Assembly: GCA_038373885.1 (NCBI GenBank)
Contig: JAWZYV010017538.1
Location: forward strand, 1,178,001-1,242,000
Direction of reading: 5' to 3'
Origin: Cheiracanthium punctorium
Lineage: Eukaryota > Arthropoda > Arachnida > Araneae > Cheiracanthiidae
Length of the DNA stretch: 64,000 bases
The notes under the pieces were generated by a model. That model had not been told where the DNA came from. It ran no database searches and saw only the letters and a list, made by a program, of their open reading frames with translations. The translations under genes and the position numbers were made by a program. The stretch's first letter is position 1. Each line of letters starts with the position of its first letter. Below are positions 1 through 10,799 of the stretch, piece after piece.

Positions 1-747
1 CGCAAGCCTCAATAGGATACACTTTGCAGACTTTCTACATAATAGTAAGAAGTCTTAGGAGAGAAAAATTCAAATATTGCAGGGGCACTCACGACCCCAG
101 TTAACGACTGTGTAAGAAACATCATACATCTGACTGTAAAAAAAATTCTATATTCACTGTGAGTCCGAATAATGCAAACTTGGAACATGCTTTCAACTTG
201 GACACTCTAACCACTCTCCCTTTCGTTTAAAATTAAATTTCCCGATCAGGTGCCAAAAATGCCCTGCCTTAAATGAGTCCCAAAATGTTTGGGTGACTCT
301 GTTAAGACTGCGACTCCCAGTTTCTGAGGATGCAGGACATTTCAGGAATGGGAAAATCTCCGGCAGTGGCCCAGTCGGGTCCCCCAAGAGCACCGAAAGT
401 GAAAGGAGACGAGACAAACATTTTTAACATTTCAAATATGCGGCTTTAGCGAGACGAGTCCAATCCTTTCGGCTGTTTCGCGAAGTGAGACAGGACTATT
501 TTTTGTCTCGTGCCCATCCGTAAAAATTAAGCAGCTCCGACCTTGGTTAGTACTTGGGAGTGTGTTATGACAACCTCCTTCGACTAGTCTTTAATGGTTT
601 CCATGTTCAAACGATACATCTAGGGTTGCCATTCCAGGTAGTTAGGTCTCTCATCTGAAATGGATTCAAATTAGAAGATCGCTCATAGGGGGACAACGTC
701 GGAATGCTTACTAGGCGCCCAGGGGCCTATTTCTAAATAGACCAGCT

Positions 748-904
748 CAATGGCGTGGCCAAGGAGAGGGATAGGGGGATAGCACCTCCCCCCAAGAGGA
801 ATTTTTCGCCATACAAAATGTATATTCTTCACTCCCTTATCACAGTGTATAGTTACATTAGTTGTAACCCCCCTCCCTACGAAAAATTTCTAGCTACGCC
901 ACTG
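748..904 (+). mobile_element. hAT-type miniature element, CAGGGGCGTAGCC family, old copy
   Basis: The block starts CAATGGCGTGGCC and ends GCTACGCCACTG. Between them it carries the family core (CCATACAAAATGTATATTCT, then an AC-rich and CCCCCC stretch) seen at 23959, 47020, 54203, 60386 and 60855. The termini have diverged and I see no target-site duplication, so this is an older copy. It is non-coding. Confidence 0.75.
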
Positions 905-1473
905 GCGCTAGGTAGAAATAGGCTATAGCTTACGGCAGGAAACTTTCGGAGGCCGTAGAATAGGAAGCGCCAAGGTTGAGCCTATAGGCAAGCAACACAT
1001 TTGTCAATCTGTTTTTGTATGCGCCTCTATAACGAAATGGACAACTTCACCGGACCTTGTTCAAGCCTGTAGTCACCGACTGACCGGTCCACTGAAAAGA
1101 AAAAAAGAATTTGACATCCCAAAAAAGAAGAAGGAGAGAAAGAAAGAACAGCAAAGGAAATAAGTGTGTGAGTCACGCACGACAGCATGTCCGTGTAACC
1201 GATCGTTCCGGAGAATGTTTCAAAAACGAGAAAATTAGCATACTGCTTAGTATAATTTAAGAGGCATTCCGGGCTCCTTCCATACCGCAGTCGTTCAGCT
1301 TCGACTTTCACCCCGACACTGAAATCTCTTATTCCTGCGTGCGGTTTTCAGCGCCACTTAATGATCCAAGACCGCCGGGTTTATGGTTTTGTGGTTTTCG
1401 GATCTACGCAGCGAAAACGTTTTATTAGCACTCTGCTGCTACTACTCACTTGGAAACGCACAAAGCATTTTAT

Positions 1474-1971
1474 CCCTTTTAACGCGCAGTGTTCCCGCTC
1501 TGGGAACACCCAACTCTGACGTTTTGACTGTTGCCAGTCACGAAGAATAGATTGGATTTCTATAAAAATAGTTGCGGGTGACATAGCTCCACGAGAGATC
1601 CTTTACTTTTTAGCACGTCAAAAAATGGTCACGATTATTTTTAACAGCACTGACATGTGCTGAAAAATGGAAGAGTGAGAGAACAGCTGGATAGATGGCC
1701 CAATGTTGAAAAAAGGGCAGACGTTGCCATCGCTCGACTTAACTACCAGCAAGATGGCGGACGATCGAAACGTTCATTGCGTGCCACAGATCTAGAGACC
1801 CTTTTTTCGACGCAGCTGGCAGTGCCACAGCCAGCTGCATCAAAAAAGGGTCTCTAGATCTGTGGCACGCGAAGAACGCTTCGATCGTACGCCATTTTGC
1901 TGGTAGTAAAGTCGAGCGATGGCAACGGCTGCCCTTTTTTCAGCATTGGGAAAGGGTTGGGCCTCAAAGGG
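1474..1971 (+). mobile_element. TTAA-family palindromic miniature element (piggyBac-like)
   Basis: This is a near full-length copy. It starts CCCTTTTAACGCGCAG and ends GGCCTCAAAGGG. A perfect subterminal hairpin (GTGTTCCC, loop GCTCT, GGGAACAC) lies at about 1489-1509. A large central palindrome contains GCCATCGCTCGACTTAACTA and its reverse complement. The flanks read TTAT and TTTG instead of TTAA, so the target site has decayed or flanking sequence was lost. TTAA target sites with CCC/GGG ends are typical of the piggyBac superfamily, but no transposase is present. Confidence 0.85.
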
Positions 1972-2197
1972 TTTGCGTAGGTTTACGTTCCTCCATAACG
2001 GTCCTGTGTTACGAAAAAAAAAATTAAGTTCAGCGTCGTAGAAAATTTTAATATTACTGACTTTCAAAAACTAACAGTGTGAAGTAAACAGGTAAACTCA
2101 CTCAGCTAACCAGGATTTCTTTATACTGCAGGTAAAAAGGGACGTCATAAAATAAAAATTACGCGAGATTCATAAATTCTGCAACCAAAATGTGCGT

Positions 2198-2398
2198 TAA
2201 AGTAATTAAAAAACTTTGTAAAAAACACACATAAGAAGTAAAAGGAAAGAGGATACGCGATTCGTTCAAAAATTGTTTTGAACTTCTTCAGTCCAAGCCC
2301 TTCGACGTAAAGAACACAGGGAACTCTTTCCTTTATCGCGTATCCTCTTTCCTTTTACTTCTTATGTGTGTTTTTTACAAAGTTTTTTAATTACTTTA
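2198..2398. repeat. Perfect 64-bp inverted repeat with 73-bp spacer
   Basis: The left arm (2198-2261) begins TAAAGTAATTAAAAAACTTT and ends GAGGATACGCGAT. It is an exact reverse complement of 2335-2398. The spacer is 2262-2334. No mismatch was found over 64 bp, although the surrounding sequence is ordinary AT-rich DNA. I do not recognise the family, see no target-site duplication, and found no second copy in the window. It may be a young foldback element or a template-switch product. Confidence 0.85.
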
Positions 2399-3287
2399 TC
2401 GTTTAACACCAGTATTTTGAGTGTTTTTTCAAAATGTGCGTCTCATTCGCAATTTATGCTCTCCTAAATAGCTTACCAGGATGACACAATCTGACATTTT
2501 CACGAGATTAAAATAAATAAACTATATTCCTCTTCTGAACCTCGAAAGATTTGAATATTTAAATGGAACATTTAAGAGTGAGACACGAAAGCAAATAGTA
2601 TTAACATAAGTAATAGGTAGTATTAGTAGATTTATTTAGACATTGTTGATTAAAGCACGATATACTGTGCTCATAAACATTTTGCGTGCATTAAATTAAA
2701 AGTGCTCCTTATTTTTCAGCAGAAGCCTTACAACGCATGAAACAATAAGTAATCCCACGTTAATATACCCCACGGTAGTTTTAACCAAAAAGACTGCCTG
2801 AACTTTTATATATATTTTTTTTTAACTCTTGCCTGTTCTTATTCCATTGTAGCCATCCTTTCTCTCCCTTTTACCAATTACAGGAGAAATGGCAAAAATT
2901 AATCACAAACACACGTACACACCGCGAACACTTAGATTGTGAAATGGAACTTTTGAACAGCTTATAAAAAAATCAAATTGAAACTCGAAAAAAATGTCTG
3001 TTTTACAAGCTCTACTATGTACGATTACAGTGATCTTATAAAACTCAGGCAAAATTCACGAAAAAATATCTTTAAAATACAGAATTTTGCTACACCTCCC
3101 TAAACGGATATCGTCCTTTTTGAAGACGAATTTTATGCTTTTTTTTCGAAAACTGCATGAGGCATATAGGTTTCTGATAATTAAGTGCATAGTTTATTTG
3201 GTGAAGAACTATTATTAATTTTCTCGAATGTCTAACCCCATTAGTTTGTTTTTAAAACTGTTCAGAAGTCGGGTGCACCATCACTTT
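2399..3287. other. AT-rich stretch, no features seen
   Basis: This AT-rich interval between two repeats contains no ORF with recognisable similarity, no structured repeat and no RNA gene that I can support. Confidence 0.5.
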
Positions 3288-3291
3288 TTAA

Positions 3292-3782
3292 ACCTTTGAG
3301 GCGCAACCCTTTCCCAATGCTGAAAAAATGTTAGCCGTTGCCATCGCTCGACTTAACTACCAGCAAGATGGCGGCCGATCGAAACTAGAGACCCTTTTTT
3401 GACGACAGCTGGCTGTGCGCGCACAGCCAGCTGTCGTCAAAAAAAGGGTTTCTAGATCTGTGGCACGCGATGAACGTTTCGATCGTCCGCCATCTTGCTG
3501 GTAGTTAAGTCGAGCGATGGCAACGGCTACCCTTTTTTCAACATTGGGTAATCTACCCAGCCGTTCTCGCATTCTTCCATTTTTCCGCAGATGTCAGTGC
3601 TGTTTAAAAGAATCGTGACAATTTTTTTACGGGAAATGACGTGCTAAAAAAGTAAACGATTCTCGTGGAGCTAGGTCACCCGCAACTATTTTTATAGCAA
3701 TCAAATCTATTCTTCGTGACTGGCAGCAGTCAAAAGGTCAGAGTTTGATGTTCCCAGAGCGGGAACACTGCACGTTAAAGGG
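3292..3782 (-). mobile_element. TTAA-family palindromic miniature element, minus orientation
   Basis: The copy is flanked by TTAA at 3288-3291 and 3783-3786, a direct target duplication. Its left end is the GAGGCGCAACCCTTTCC type and its right end is the hairpin type (GTTCCC AGAGC GGGAAC). The palindrome centre lies in GGCTGTGCGCGCACAGCC near 3416. One palindrome arm is shortened, with GATCGAAAC running straight into TAGAGACCC. Confidence 0.9.
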
Positions 3783-3786
3783 TTAA

Positions 3787-5054
3787 AAGGAAGAGACTTA
3801 CCGCAAAATTATCAGGTTCGTTTCGCTTCCATCGTTACAAAGACGCAACTGCAGTGGTTCCCCTTTCTGTGTCCATTGTTCCTTCGTAGCATGGTTATTT
3901 GAATGTTCATTCTATGTCCAGATTAAAATGCTGTATCTGTGCCGCTCATAGAGTTTTACTCTCAGTAAGAGTAACTAGGTGACGAGCATTAATCTGTTGC
4001 ACTGTTATTTTTCCAAACAAACCCTCATTATATTGTTATTGTACGGAACAAGCTTTACAAAAGGAAGAAAATATTCGAACTTCGGAATTTAATGTTTATG
4101 CTCAATAAAGAATTTTTGAACATGCAATTTTTTGTTGGGGGGGGGGGTATTAATTTATAATTGGGAACCATATTGAATAAAGATTAGGTGTCATCATTAC
4201 TTATATTTTCATGTTTTATTTGTAAGTTTAATTCAATTAGAAATATCAGCAAAAACAATAATAATGATAATAACTACATAAAAGAAGATATGTATATACT
4301 AGTATTTGCTCTTTGAAGCTAAAAGATTACAAAATATGCATCATTAAATAGTTTAGTAAACAAGTATAAAGTTATTTTGTAATTTTTTACTGTACAAATT
4401 TATTTTATAATTTTTTACAGTGAAAATCTCTCAACAAAGAAAGTATTTTTTTAAAAAGCGCTTTAGATCACAGATTTCATACATAAAATTTGTATGAAGC
4501 ATTCTGTGCTATTGAAAATTATATATGTATATAAAGTGAGCATATATCTGTCAACTTTATTTATAAAAATAGATAAGACTGAAAGCATGTTTAATAGGTA
4601 CAAGTGAAAGCAATTTTAACATGAAACGGAGAAATATTCCATCAATGAAACCATAGGAAAAAAAAACTGCCAAAAAGAGCGATAAACCCCGCAAAAGGGA
4701 ACAGTGCCCCACGCTTATCAGATAAAGAACAAAACGACAGCCAATCAGCCAACAGCTCGCCAAATCGAAACTACAAGTCGTTCCTGAAACTCGTTTGACA
4801 TCGCAGGGGAGGGTGTCCAATTGAATTTTTGCTCCCTCGTGATTGACAAGCGATCAGCTGATATGAGGGAATTTAACGTCTTTTGTTATTTTATCGTAGA
4901 GGCTGCCATATATGGTGATAGAAAAAGGTCAATTAAAATGTTTTAAAAAAAAAATCAATTTTTCTGGTTTATTTTCAAACTATAGAAGTGTCATAAATTT
5001 AAGATGAAAAATGTATTTGTGCACGAATAAACACGTTCGTATTTATTATACGTA
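3787..5054. other. Mostly featureless AT-rich stretch with one short repeat fragment
   Basis: About 3811-3925 resembles part of the dispersed sequence at 7890-8190 (a GTTACAAAGACGC-like start, then CCCCTTTCTGTGTCCAT and TTGAATG). A run of about 11 G lies near 4137. The remainder shows no gene or structured repeat that I can support. Confidence 0.4.
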
Positions 5055-5379
5055 GGGGAGAGTCGGGAGGAATGGGGCATTTTTAACAAAAATATTTCGT
5101 ACGAATTATTTTCCTTTTGTAGAACTTTGAAAGTTTCAAAATAGTATGTACAAAAATTTTAACATATTTAAAAAATATAAATTTGAGGGTAATTATTAAA
5201 ATATTAGTTATGCAAGTAAGTTAAAATAGCAAGAAAGATATCCCATCTCACCCTTACGTGAGGTGGGGGGGGGGATGGAACATGTTATTTTAAAGTTGAA
5301 ACATGCATAATTTCTATAAATATTAGGGAAAATGACAGACAATGTATAATTTATGTTGTAGCAAGTTATGTTATGCAAG

Positions 5380-5510
5380 TAGGGATGAACGCAAGACGGA
5401 AAATTGGAGTCTCGCGTCTCGCAAAACAGCCTAAAAGTTTTGTCTTGTCTCTCAAAAAAGCTGTAAATATCAGTCTCATCTCACAAAAAATCGTCTCGTG
5501 TCCATCCCGA
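5380..5510. mobile_element. Small hAT-type miniature element
   Basis: The ends TAGGGATGAAC and GTCCATCCCGA are roughly complementary. The flanks TATGCAAG (5372-5379) and TTTGCAAG (5511-5518) match at 7 of 8 positions, as expected for a decayed 8-bp duplication. The interior is rich in GTCTCGC and CTCGTG words. Related sequence without a clear left end lies at about 440-530. Confidence 0.6.
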
Positions 5511-5865
5511 TTTGCAAGGTTTATTGCGTATTATAAAATTTGTTTATCTAACGAACTATCCAGATCAAATTATATATGTAACAATCAAATTATATAGTAA
5601 TAAAATATGCCTGTGCACGACTAGCTCGTATGGTGGGTGCAGTTTTGCAGTAACATATCTTCTATGCCAATGAAAGGAACAGCCAGTTTCTTTTGGGAAG
5701 AAAAAATTTCATTTATTCTCATCGTTTTTCCTCTTTAACTTAGTGTCCCATCCCTCCCTTTTTACAGCATAGCAATAAAATAAATTATTCCTAAAAATAT
5801 GCTGTTGCTAGGCTTCACTAAACTGCTAATTTATAAAAGTTATACTCTTTACATTACACAAACAT

Positions 5866-6359
5866 CAACCCTTTTCCAATGCTGAAAAAAGGACAGCCGT
5901 TTCCATCGCTCGACTTAACTACCAGCAAGATGGCGGACGATCGAAACGTTCATCGCGTGCCACAGATCTAGAGACCCTTTTTTGACCCTTTTTTGCTCGC
6001 GCACAGCCAGCTGCGTCAAAAAAGGGTCTCTAGATCTGTGGCACGCGATGAACGTTTCGATCGTCCGCCATCTTGCTGGTAGTTAAGTCGAGCGATGACA
6101 ACGGCTGTCCTTTTTTCAGTATTGGGCAACCAATCCAGCTGTTTTCGCATTCTTCCATTTTCCAGCAGATGCCAATGTTGTTAAAAGTAATCGTGACAAT
6201 TTTTAAACGGGAAATGGCGTGCTAAAAAGTAAAGGATTCTCATGGAGCTATGTAACCCGCCACTATTTTTATAGAAATCAAATATATTCTTTGTGACTGG
6301 CAACAATCAAAACGTCAGAGTTTGGTGATTCCAGAGCGGAATCACTGCGCGTTAAAGGG
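5866..6359 (-). mobile_element. TTAA-family miniature element, left terminus lost
   Basis: The copy begins inside the usual terminus at CAACCCTTTTCCAATGCTG and runs to GCGCGTTAAAGGG followed by TTAG. The subterminal hairpin reads GTGATTCC GCTCT GGAATCAC on the minus strand. Both arms differ from the common version, and the changes keep perfect pairing. The palindrome centre has a small duplication of CCCTTTTTTG near 5978-5997. Confidence 0.85.
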
Positions 6360-6616
6360 TTAGGAAAATTTTTGTTAGTTACAATAAATGAGACTGAAAA
6401 GTTGCATCGAAAGTATGAGTTATTTGCTTTAAGTGTTAGAAAACTACTTCTCTGACACGCGCAGAAATTTGTAACTGAAATGATGTGCAGCAATAACTAT
6501 GATGCTATGACTACTAAACCTGGTGGGAAAAATCGGAAATTAAAAATAATGTCCCCTTAAGGAATAATGGATGATGTCCCATACCTCCCCCTGTCCTACC
6601 CCTCCCGACTCTCCCC

Positions 6617-7088
6617 TGCATATATCACAATATTTCTTTCTTCATTATTATAAGAATACTACTTTGCTAGTAAAAAGGAGAAAAAAATTCTATTTTAATA
6701 TTGCATCAGAGATATCTACTGAAAATAACTGATATTAACATATTACGCAATGCATTTTTGTGGTTATGGCTGACCTGTACTCTGCTACCGTTCTCTTTCG
6801 AAAAAATACGCACTTAAGGACAACATAGTAAAATTGATAAAATTTGCGATAGCGGTTGTTTTATAAATATGCTAATCGTGTAATAATTGGACAACTTGTG
6901 CAATAATCGATTTATTAGCTTATCAGTAGACGATTGAAATATTTTTGTGTGCGAGGTGCGGGGGGATATAGTTACACAGGAAATCTTTTTTCTTTTTTAA
7001 CACTCGGGTGCTATTTCTTTCAAGCACGGGATTGTTGTCTACGCGGCGCGCCGTGGTCACTTTTCCGTTTGATCCATGTTTTCTGCAG
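6617..7088. other. AT-rich stretch, no features seen
   Basis: No gene, RNA or structured repeat can be supported here. A GCGGCGCGCCG patch near 7042 stands out in base composition but has no assigned role. Confidence 0.4.
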
Positions 7089-7625
7089 AGTGATTTGATA
7101 TTGCTAACTGAAGCATGGACTATCCCTTCAGATGATTTTCAAATACCAGGATTCGCTTGGGTCGAATGGATAGATAGATAGTAGAGAACAGAAAGCCATC
7201 TGGAGTTATGATTTTTATAAAGGAAAACTTAATGAAAAGCTTTACCCGTGGCTACACGAGCCAGATCAATGGTGTTCAAAAGGTCATTGCGTATATATTC
7301 AAGATAAAGTGAGATTTGCAGTTACATACGCTAGTCCTCGAATTTCTTATGAAGATAAATTAGACGCTATTTTCGAAACGTTTCTGAAGGAGGATGATTG
7401 TAAGACTGTTTTAGTAGGAGATTTTAACATAGAATTAAATTTCGATCAAGATCCAATTTAGTAACTGAAATGGATACTTGATTTTCCAATACGCACTCAT
7501 CCAAAACATTTCACCACTAGTGGCCAAACAACAATGGATGCAATTTTCAGCAACAAAATTATGCGAACAGGAGTCTATATGAGCACTTACAGTTACCATT
7601 TTCCTCTATACGGCATAATTGATTG
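7089..7625 (+). pseudogene. Endonuclease/exonuclease/phosphatase (EEP) domain remnant of a mobile element
   Basis: Three frames in succession give a recognisable EEP-type nuclease fold, the domain used for target cleavage by LINE elements and also carried by some Helitrons. An N-terminal piece at 7089-7180 reads LLTEAWTIPSDDFQIPGF. A second frame near 7192-7316 reads KPSGVMIFIKEN. A third frame from about 7270 reads VLVGDFNIEL, the GDFN catalytic motif, and then TTSGQTTMDAIFSN and a YHFPLYGII segment that resembles the C-terminal SDH-like motif. At least two frameshifts and two adjacent stop codons (about 7459-7464) break it. No reverse transcriptase or helicase is seen nearby, so the parent element is undetermined. 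The domain call rests on motif order and is fairly secure; the element class is inference. Confidence 0.6.
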
Positions 7626-7889
7626 AATAGATTAAAAAAAAAAATCTGAAATTCTTCCAGCCGAGTGCGTAAATAAAATCTGGAAGAATTTAAAATTTTT
7701 GTTTTTGTAATATTCCATAATACAGGATGAAAGCGAATAAAAACATACAACCGCATTTATTGCATGGGTACCATGGGCGTAAACATCTGCTCATGATTAG
7801 CTAGAAAGAACCAGTGGAGTGAGGGAACTATGGGGCTCAGCGATTGCGCAAGCGCAACGCTGGGATCAAGTGTAATGTCCGCTGAACCA

Positions 7890-8190
7890 ATCTGGGAAGC
7901 AATATCGATCACAAGAGAGTCTTCTCCGTTGCGTCTTATGGCGAATCATACATTATAAAACAGCTTCCAACATAATCCCTTTCGGGCTCATTCTTAAGGA
8001 ATTGTTAACTTTTGCGCTAGACCGCCACACCGTTGCAAAGATTCGGCGGCCATGGATTCCCCTTTCTCTGTGTGTCATTGCTTCCCGACATGCCTCTTTG
8101 AATGCTCTACAATGGTCCTGGCTTGCGCGAAAACAGCTGAGGACTGTTCGAATGCTTATTAGGGTCTAGTATTGCGCTTACGCAAGCTTT
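7890..8190. repeat. Dispersed repeat shared with 48895-49133
   Basis: The stretch contains CTTCCAACATAATCCCTTTC, a GCAAAGATTCGGCGGCCATG region and CTTTGAATGCTC. The same order of similar phrases recurs at 48895-49133, with fragments near 3811 and 10940. It is non-coding, I do not recognise it by name, and its boundaries are approximate. Confidence 0.4.
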
Positions 8191-8374
8191 CCGCAAAATC
8201 TGTATCGTTGCATCTTTGCCAAAAATAGATTTATTCGTCCTTCGGTAGTGTAGGGTCTTTTATTAAGCGTGATCCTTTTTAAAATTAGGATTTAAAGAAA
8301 AGAAACTCAATTAATCATTGAAAACTTGGCTTTATTTTGAAGCTTAGACATTGCAGTTATGTTCTAAAAAAAGT

Positions 8375-8607
8375 ATCTTTCAGAAGTATCACTCAGATGA
8401 AGCTACGCTCGATTTGCTGAGAGAGAATTTTGGAAGACCAGATCATCTCAAGACGTGGATTTGTGAACTGACCGCAGCGGTCGTGTGTTTGAGCACCCAT
8501 GGATATTCTTTTCTTTTTGCAGCTACATCAAAGCTCAGGTGAATGGTGACAAGCCACAAATTTTGGAGCATTTGGAAGCCATAAAGCAACTAATGCTGGC
8601 ACAGTAA
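8375..8607 (+). other. Possible pair of short exons, unidentified
   Basis: An open stretch to about 8497 encodes SDEATLDLLRENFGRPDH and more. It is followed by TTTTCTTTTTGCAG at 8509-8522, a good splice-acceptor shape. An open segment from 8523 then encodes IKAQVNGDKPQILEHL and ends at TAA 8605-8607. AATAAA occurs downstream near 8708. The donor is poor and the phases do not join neatly, and the two parts could instead be unrelated open frames. The charged, helical composition is protein-like, but I recognise no family. Confidence 0.2.
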
Positions 8608-9041
8608 TTAATAATTAGAGCCATCGTTTGCGTCAGTATGCTCAAAGCTATGGTAGATATTTGAACGTTATTTTGTTCAAAACATAGCTGCAAAGTTTAA
8701 TCTCTAAAATAAAGTACAATTTACTTTAATGCGTTTAGTTTTAACTAAAAATTTTTTAAGGTACCACTTTTAATGAAATACCCTATATTTGTGCTACTAA
8801 CGATTGTATTGGAAGTTGCTTTTAAAATAAGTGTCCGGCATGATTTATCATTCTTATTTTGGTTGTTTAAAATACAGGTGGTGACACATTTAATTTTGTA
8901 GCCTGGTGAAATCTAACGATTTTAATAATGATTCTTGGAGCTCCTGGTCTATCAGCCTGTTGCAAATGGACTTTTATGATTCGTATGGCTAGCATCTTAG
9001 TTCAAACACTGCAGGTAGTTTTTTTTGTGCAATTACCAAGG

Positions 9042-9505
9042 TACGTAGGTGGTCCATAAAGTAAGGTAACAAGTGCATGTTCTTCCCAAGCGAACGAAAT
9101 TTCTTTTCTAGATACAACGACGATCACTGCAATCAAATGTCACTAGATGCAATGTGCTTGGCAACAGCGTTTCAGATGAAATATATTGGAACATCCTCTC
9201 TACAGCCCGGATCTCGTACCGGATGATTTCCATCTCTTCAGGCCGTTGAAGAAGCACCTGACTGCACGGCGTTTCCAAACCTATTCCGCAAATCAAGGCG
9301 CCATCGTCGATGTTGCTCAGCGACCTGGGTCCTGCTTTCTTCGACGCCGATTTTTAAGGATTGGTCTGCAGATCTAACAGAAGCTTTGATGCCCAGGGAA
9401 GCTGTGTTGGAGAATAATCTGTAGCAAATGCTTTGGTGTGTTTGTGTATTTCTTGGATTTCGTGGATAAACTGTTGGGTTTAGAGGACTTGTTACCTTAC
9501 TCTCT
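9042..9505 (+). pseudogene. Internally deleted mariner-type transposon with transposase 3' remnant
   Basis: Inverted ends sharing AGTAAGGTAACAAGT lie at about 9057-9075 and 9486-9505. Between them, the frame from 9186 reads EHPLYSPDLVPDDFHLF and then PLKKHL. That is the conserved C-terminal block of mariner transposases, including the aspartate that follows YSPDL. The frame decays after about 60 residues, with stops near 9357. Most of the transposase, including the helix-turn-helix region and the first catalytic aspartate, is missing, so the element is non-autonomous. The coding strand is plus. Confidence 0.75.
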
Positions 9506-9519
9506 GAAAAGTATTATGA

Positions 9520-10389
9520 ATTTTCTAGAACGAAGTATCGACTAGATTTTTCGTTGGGTCTGTGCCACATCGGAACACGTCCTTCAGATCGCAAACACAC
9601 TTCCTCTGTTTCAGGATAAATAGAGGGGGAAGTTTCAGTTTGGACATTTTTTTTTCTCTCTCTCGCATATCACGTTCCGGAAATGTTATTTACTCTGAAC
9701 GCTATTTGTTTCCGTAATTATTGCACCTTTCCCTATCAAAAGCATATGCCACTCTGACGTCGCTTACTAGTTAACTTCTAAAAATACTACAACAGTGTCG
9801 GTCCGTTCAGGTTAAATGTCGAAGGTCAGTCTGTTTACTGAGAATTAATCCGTATATTTTCCGAGGTTTCAGGTGAGAGATTGGTTCGACCCAAGCCAAG
9901 GGCGATTCCAGTCAGGCCGAACTTTTGCTTTAGAACTTTAGATTCACATACTTCACTATTTCACACGTTCAATTTGCATTTTCAGTCATTTATACACCTA
10001 TCTAAAGAGTCCAATGACCCACTCCAAAACTTCAGCCTAGAGCCGCCCTTGACCTAAGCCCGACTTAGACTGCAAGACCTGTTAACTTAGTCTTCCGCTC
10101 ATCCAAAAGCTGTCGTTCGTTCTTTTTCTAGTAAATTGGTAAAAATGCAATTCGGCGGGGAGAAATTAAAGAATGCTGCCAGATAAGGTAAAATGAGGTC
10201 TATCGAAAAATGTTCTTTTTTCATAGAGCAAGTTTAGGTGTTGTATGTTTTGTTTCCGTAGAGGCACATTTTAAGGTCATCCACTAATTAACGGCTTCAC
10301 AAAAGGTAAAAATGCATAGTTGTTTACTCTCCACTAACTAATTAACACAGTTGAGTATGTAAACGAGGACTGTTAAGAGGATTACAATC
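9520..10389. other. No features seen
   Basis: Mixed-composition sequence without a recognisable gene, RNA or element boundary. Confidence 0.4.
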
Positions 10390-10790
10390 AGTGGCGGATC
10401 CAGAAATGTTTCGAATTAGAATTGATCAGTTCAGTATGACGAAGCATATTATCAAAGATGTATCTTTTTTTTTAACTCTTTCATTTTTAATTCTAAACTT
10501 ATGGTTAACCTGTTCGCCCTCATCATTTAAGGGTGTTCGAAGGCACGAAATCTCCCTCACGAACTTTATGCACAAAGGAAAATAAACTAATTGCGACGGA
10601 GACTCAAAAAATTCAGGATGATTCCTTATAAGCAGCACTACACACTATAATAAATGAAACAACAATGTCCTTTATCAAATTTTCAGAAAAAATTCTTCAG
10701 CAGAGACGCACAGAAAAAGTTTTCAAAGAGTGACAAATCCTGCTGAAGTTCCGAGTTTAAGAATTTTTTCTAAAAGTTTCGTATCTGATA
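10390..10790 (+). repeat. Dispersed repeat beginning with a hAT-like CAGTGGCGGATCC terminus
   Basis: The left end CAGTGGCGGATCCAGAAATG matches the terminus style of the complete element at 51009-51259. Internal phrases recur elsewhere. ATTATCAAAGATGTA and CTCATCATTTAA recur near 49190-49740, and the segment from about 10598 (GACTCAAAAAATTCAGGATG and following) recurs at 27440-27660. I could not find the right terminus, so the block is partial. Confidence 0.5.
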
Positions 10791-10799
10791 CGGGTTTAT

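Larger units (their letters stand above)
5055..6616. mobile_element. TIR element with GGGGAGAGTCGGGAGG ends, carrying two nested elements
   Basis: GGGGAGAGTCGGGAGG at 5055-5070 is repeated as CCTCCCGACTCTCCCC at 6601-6616. Weaker similarity continues inward, including ATGGGGCAT against ATGGGACAT. The interior holds repeated copies of a TCCCATCYC-like phrase (near 5230 and 5747). It also holds two insertions, a small hAT-type element (5380-5510) and a TTAA-family element (5866-6359). No transposase remains, so I cannot assign a superfamily, and the target duplication is unclear. Confidence 0.65.
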
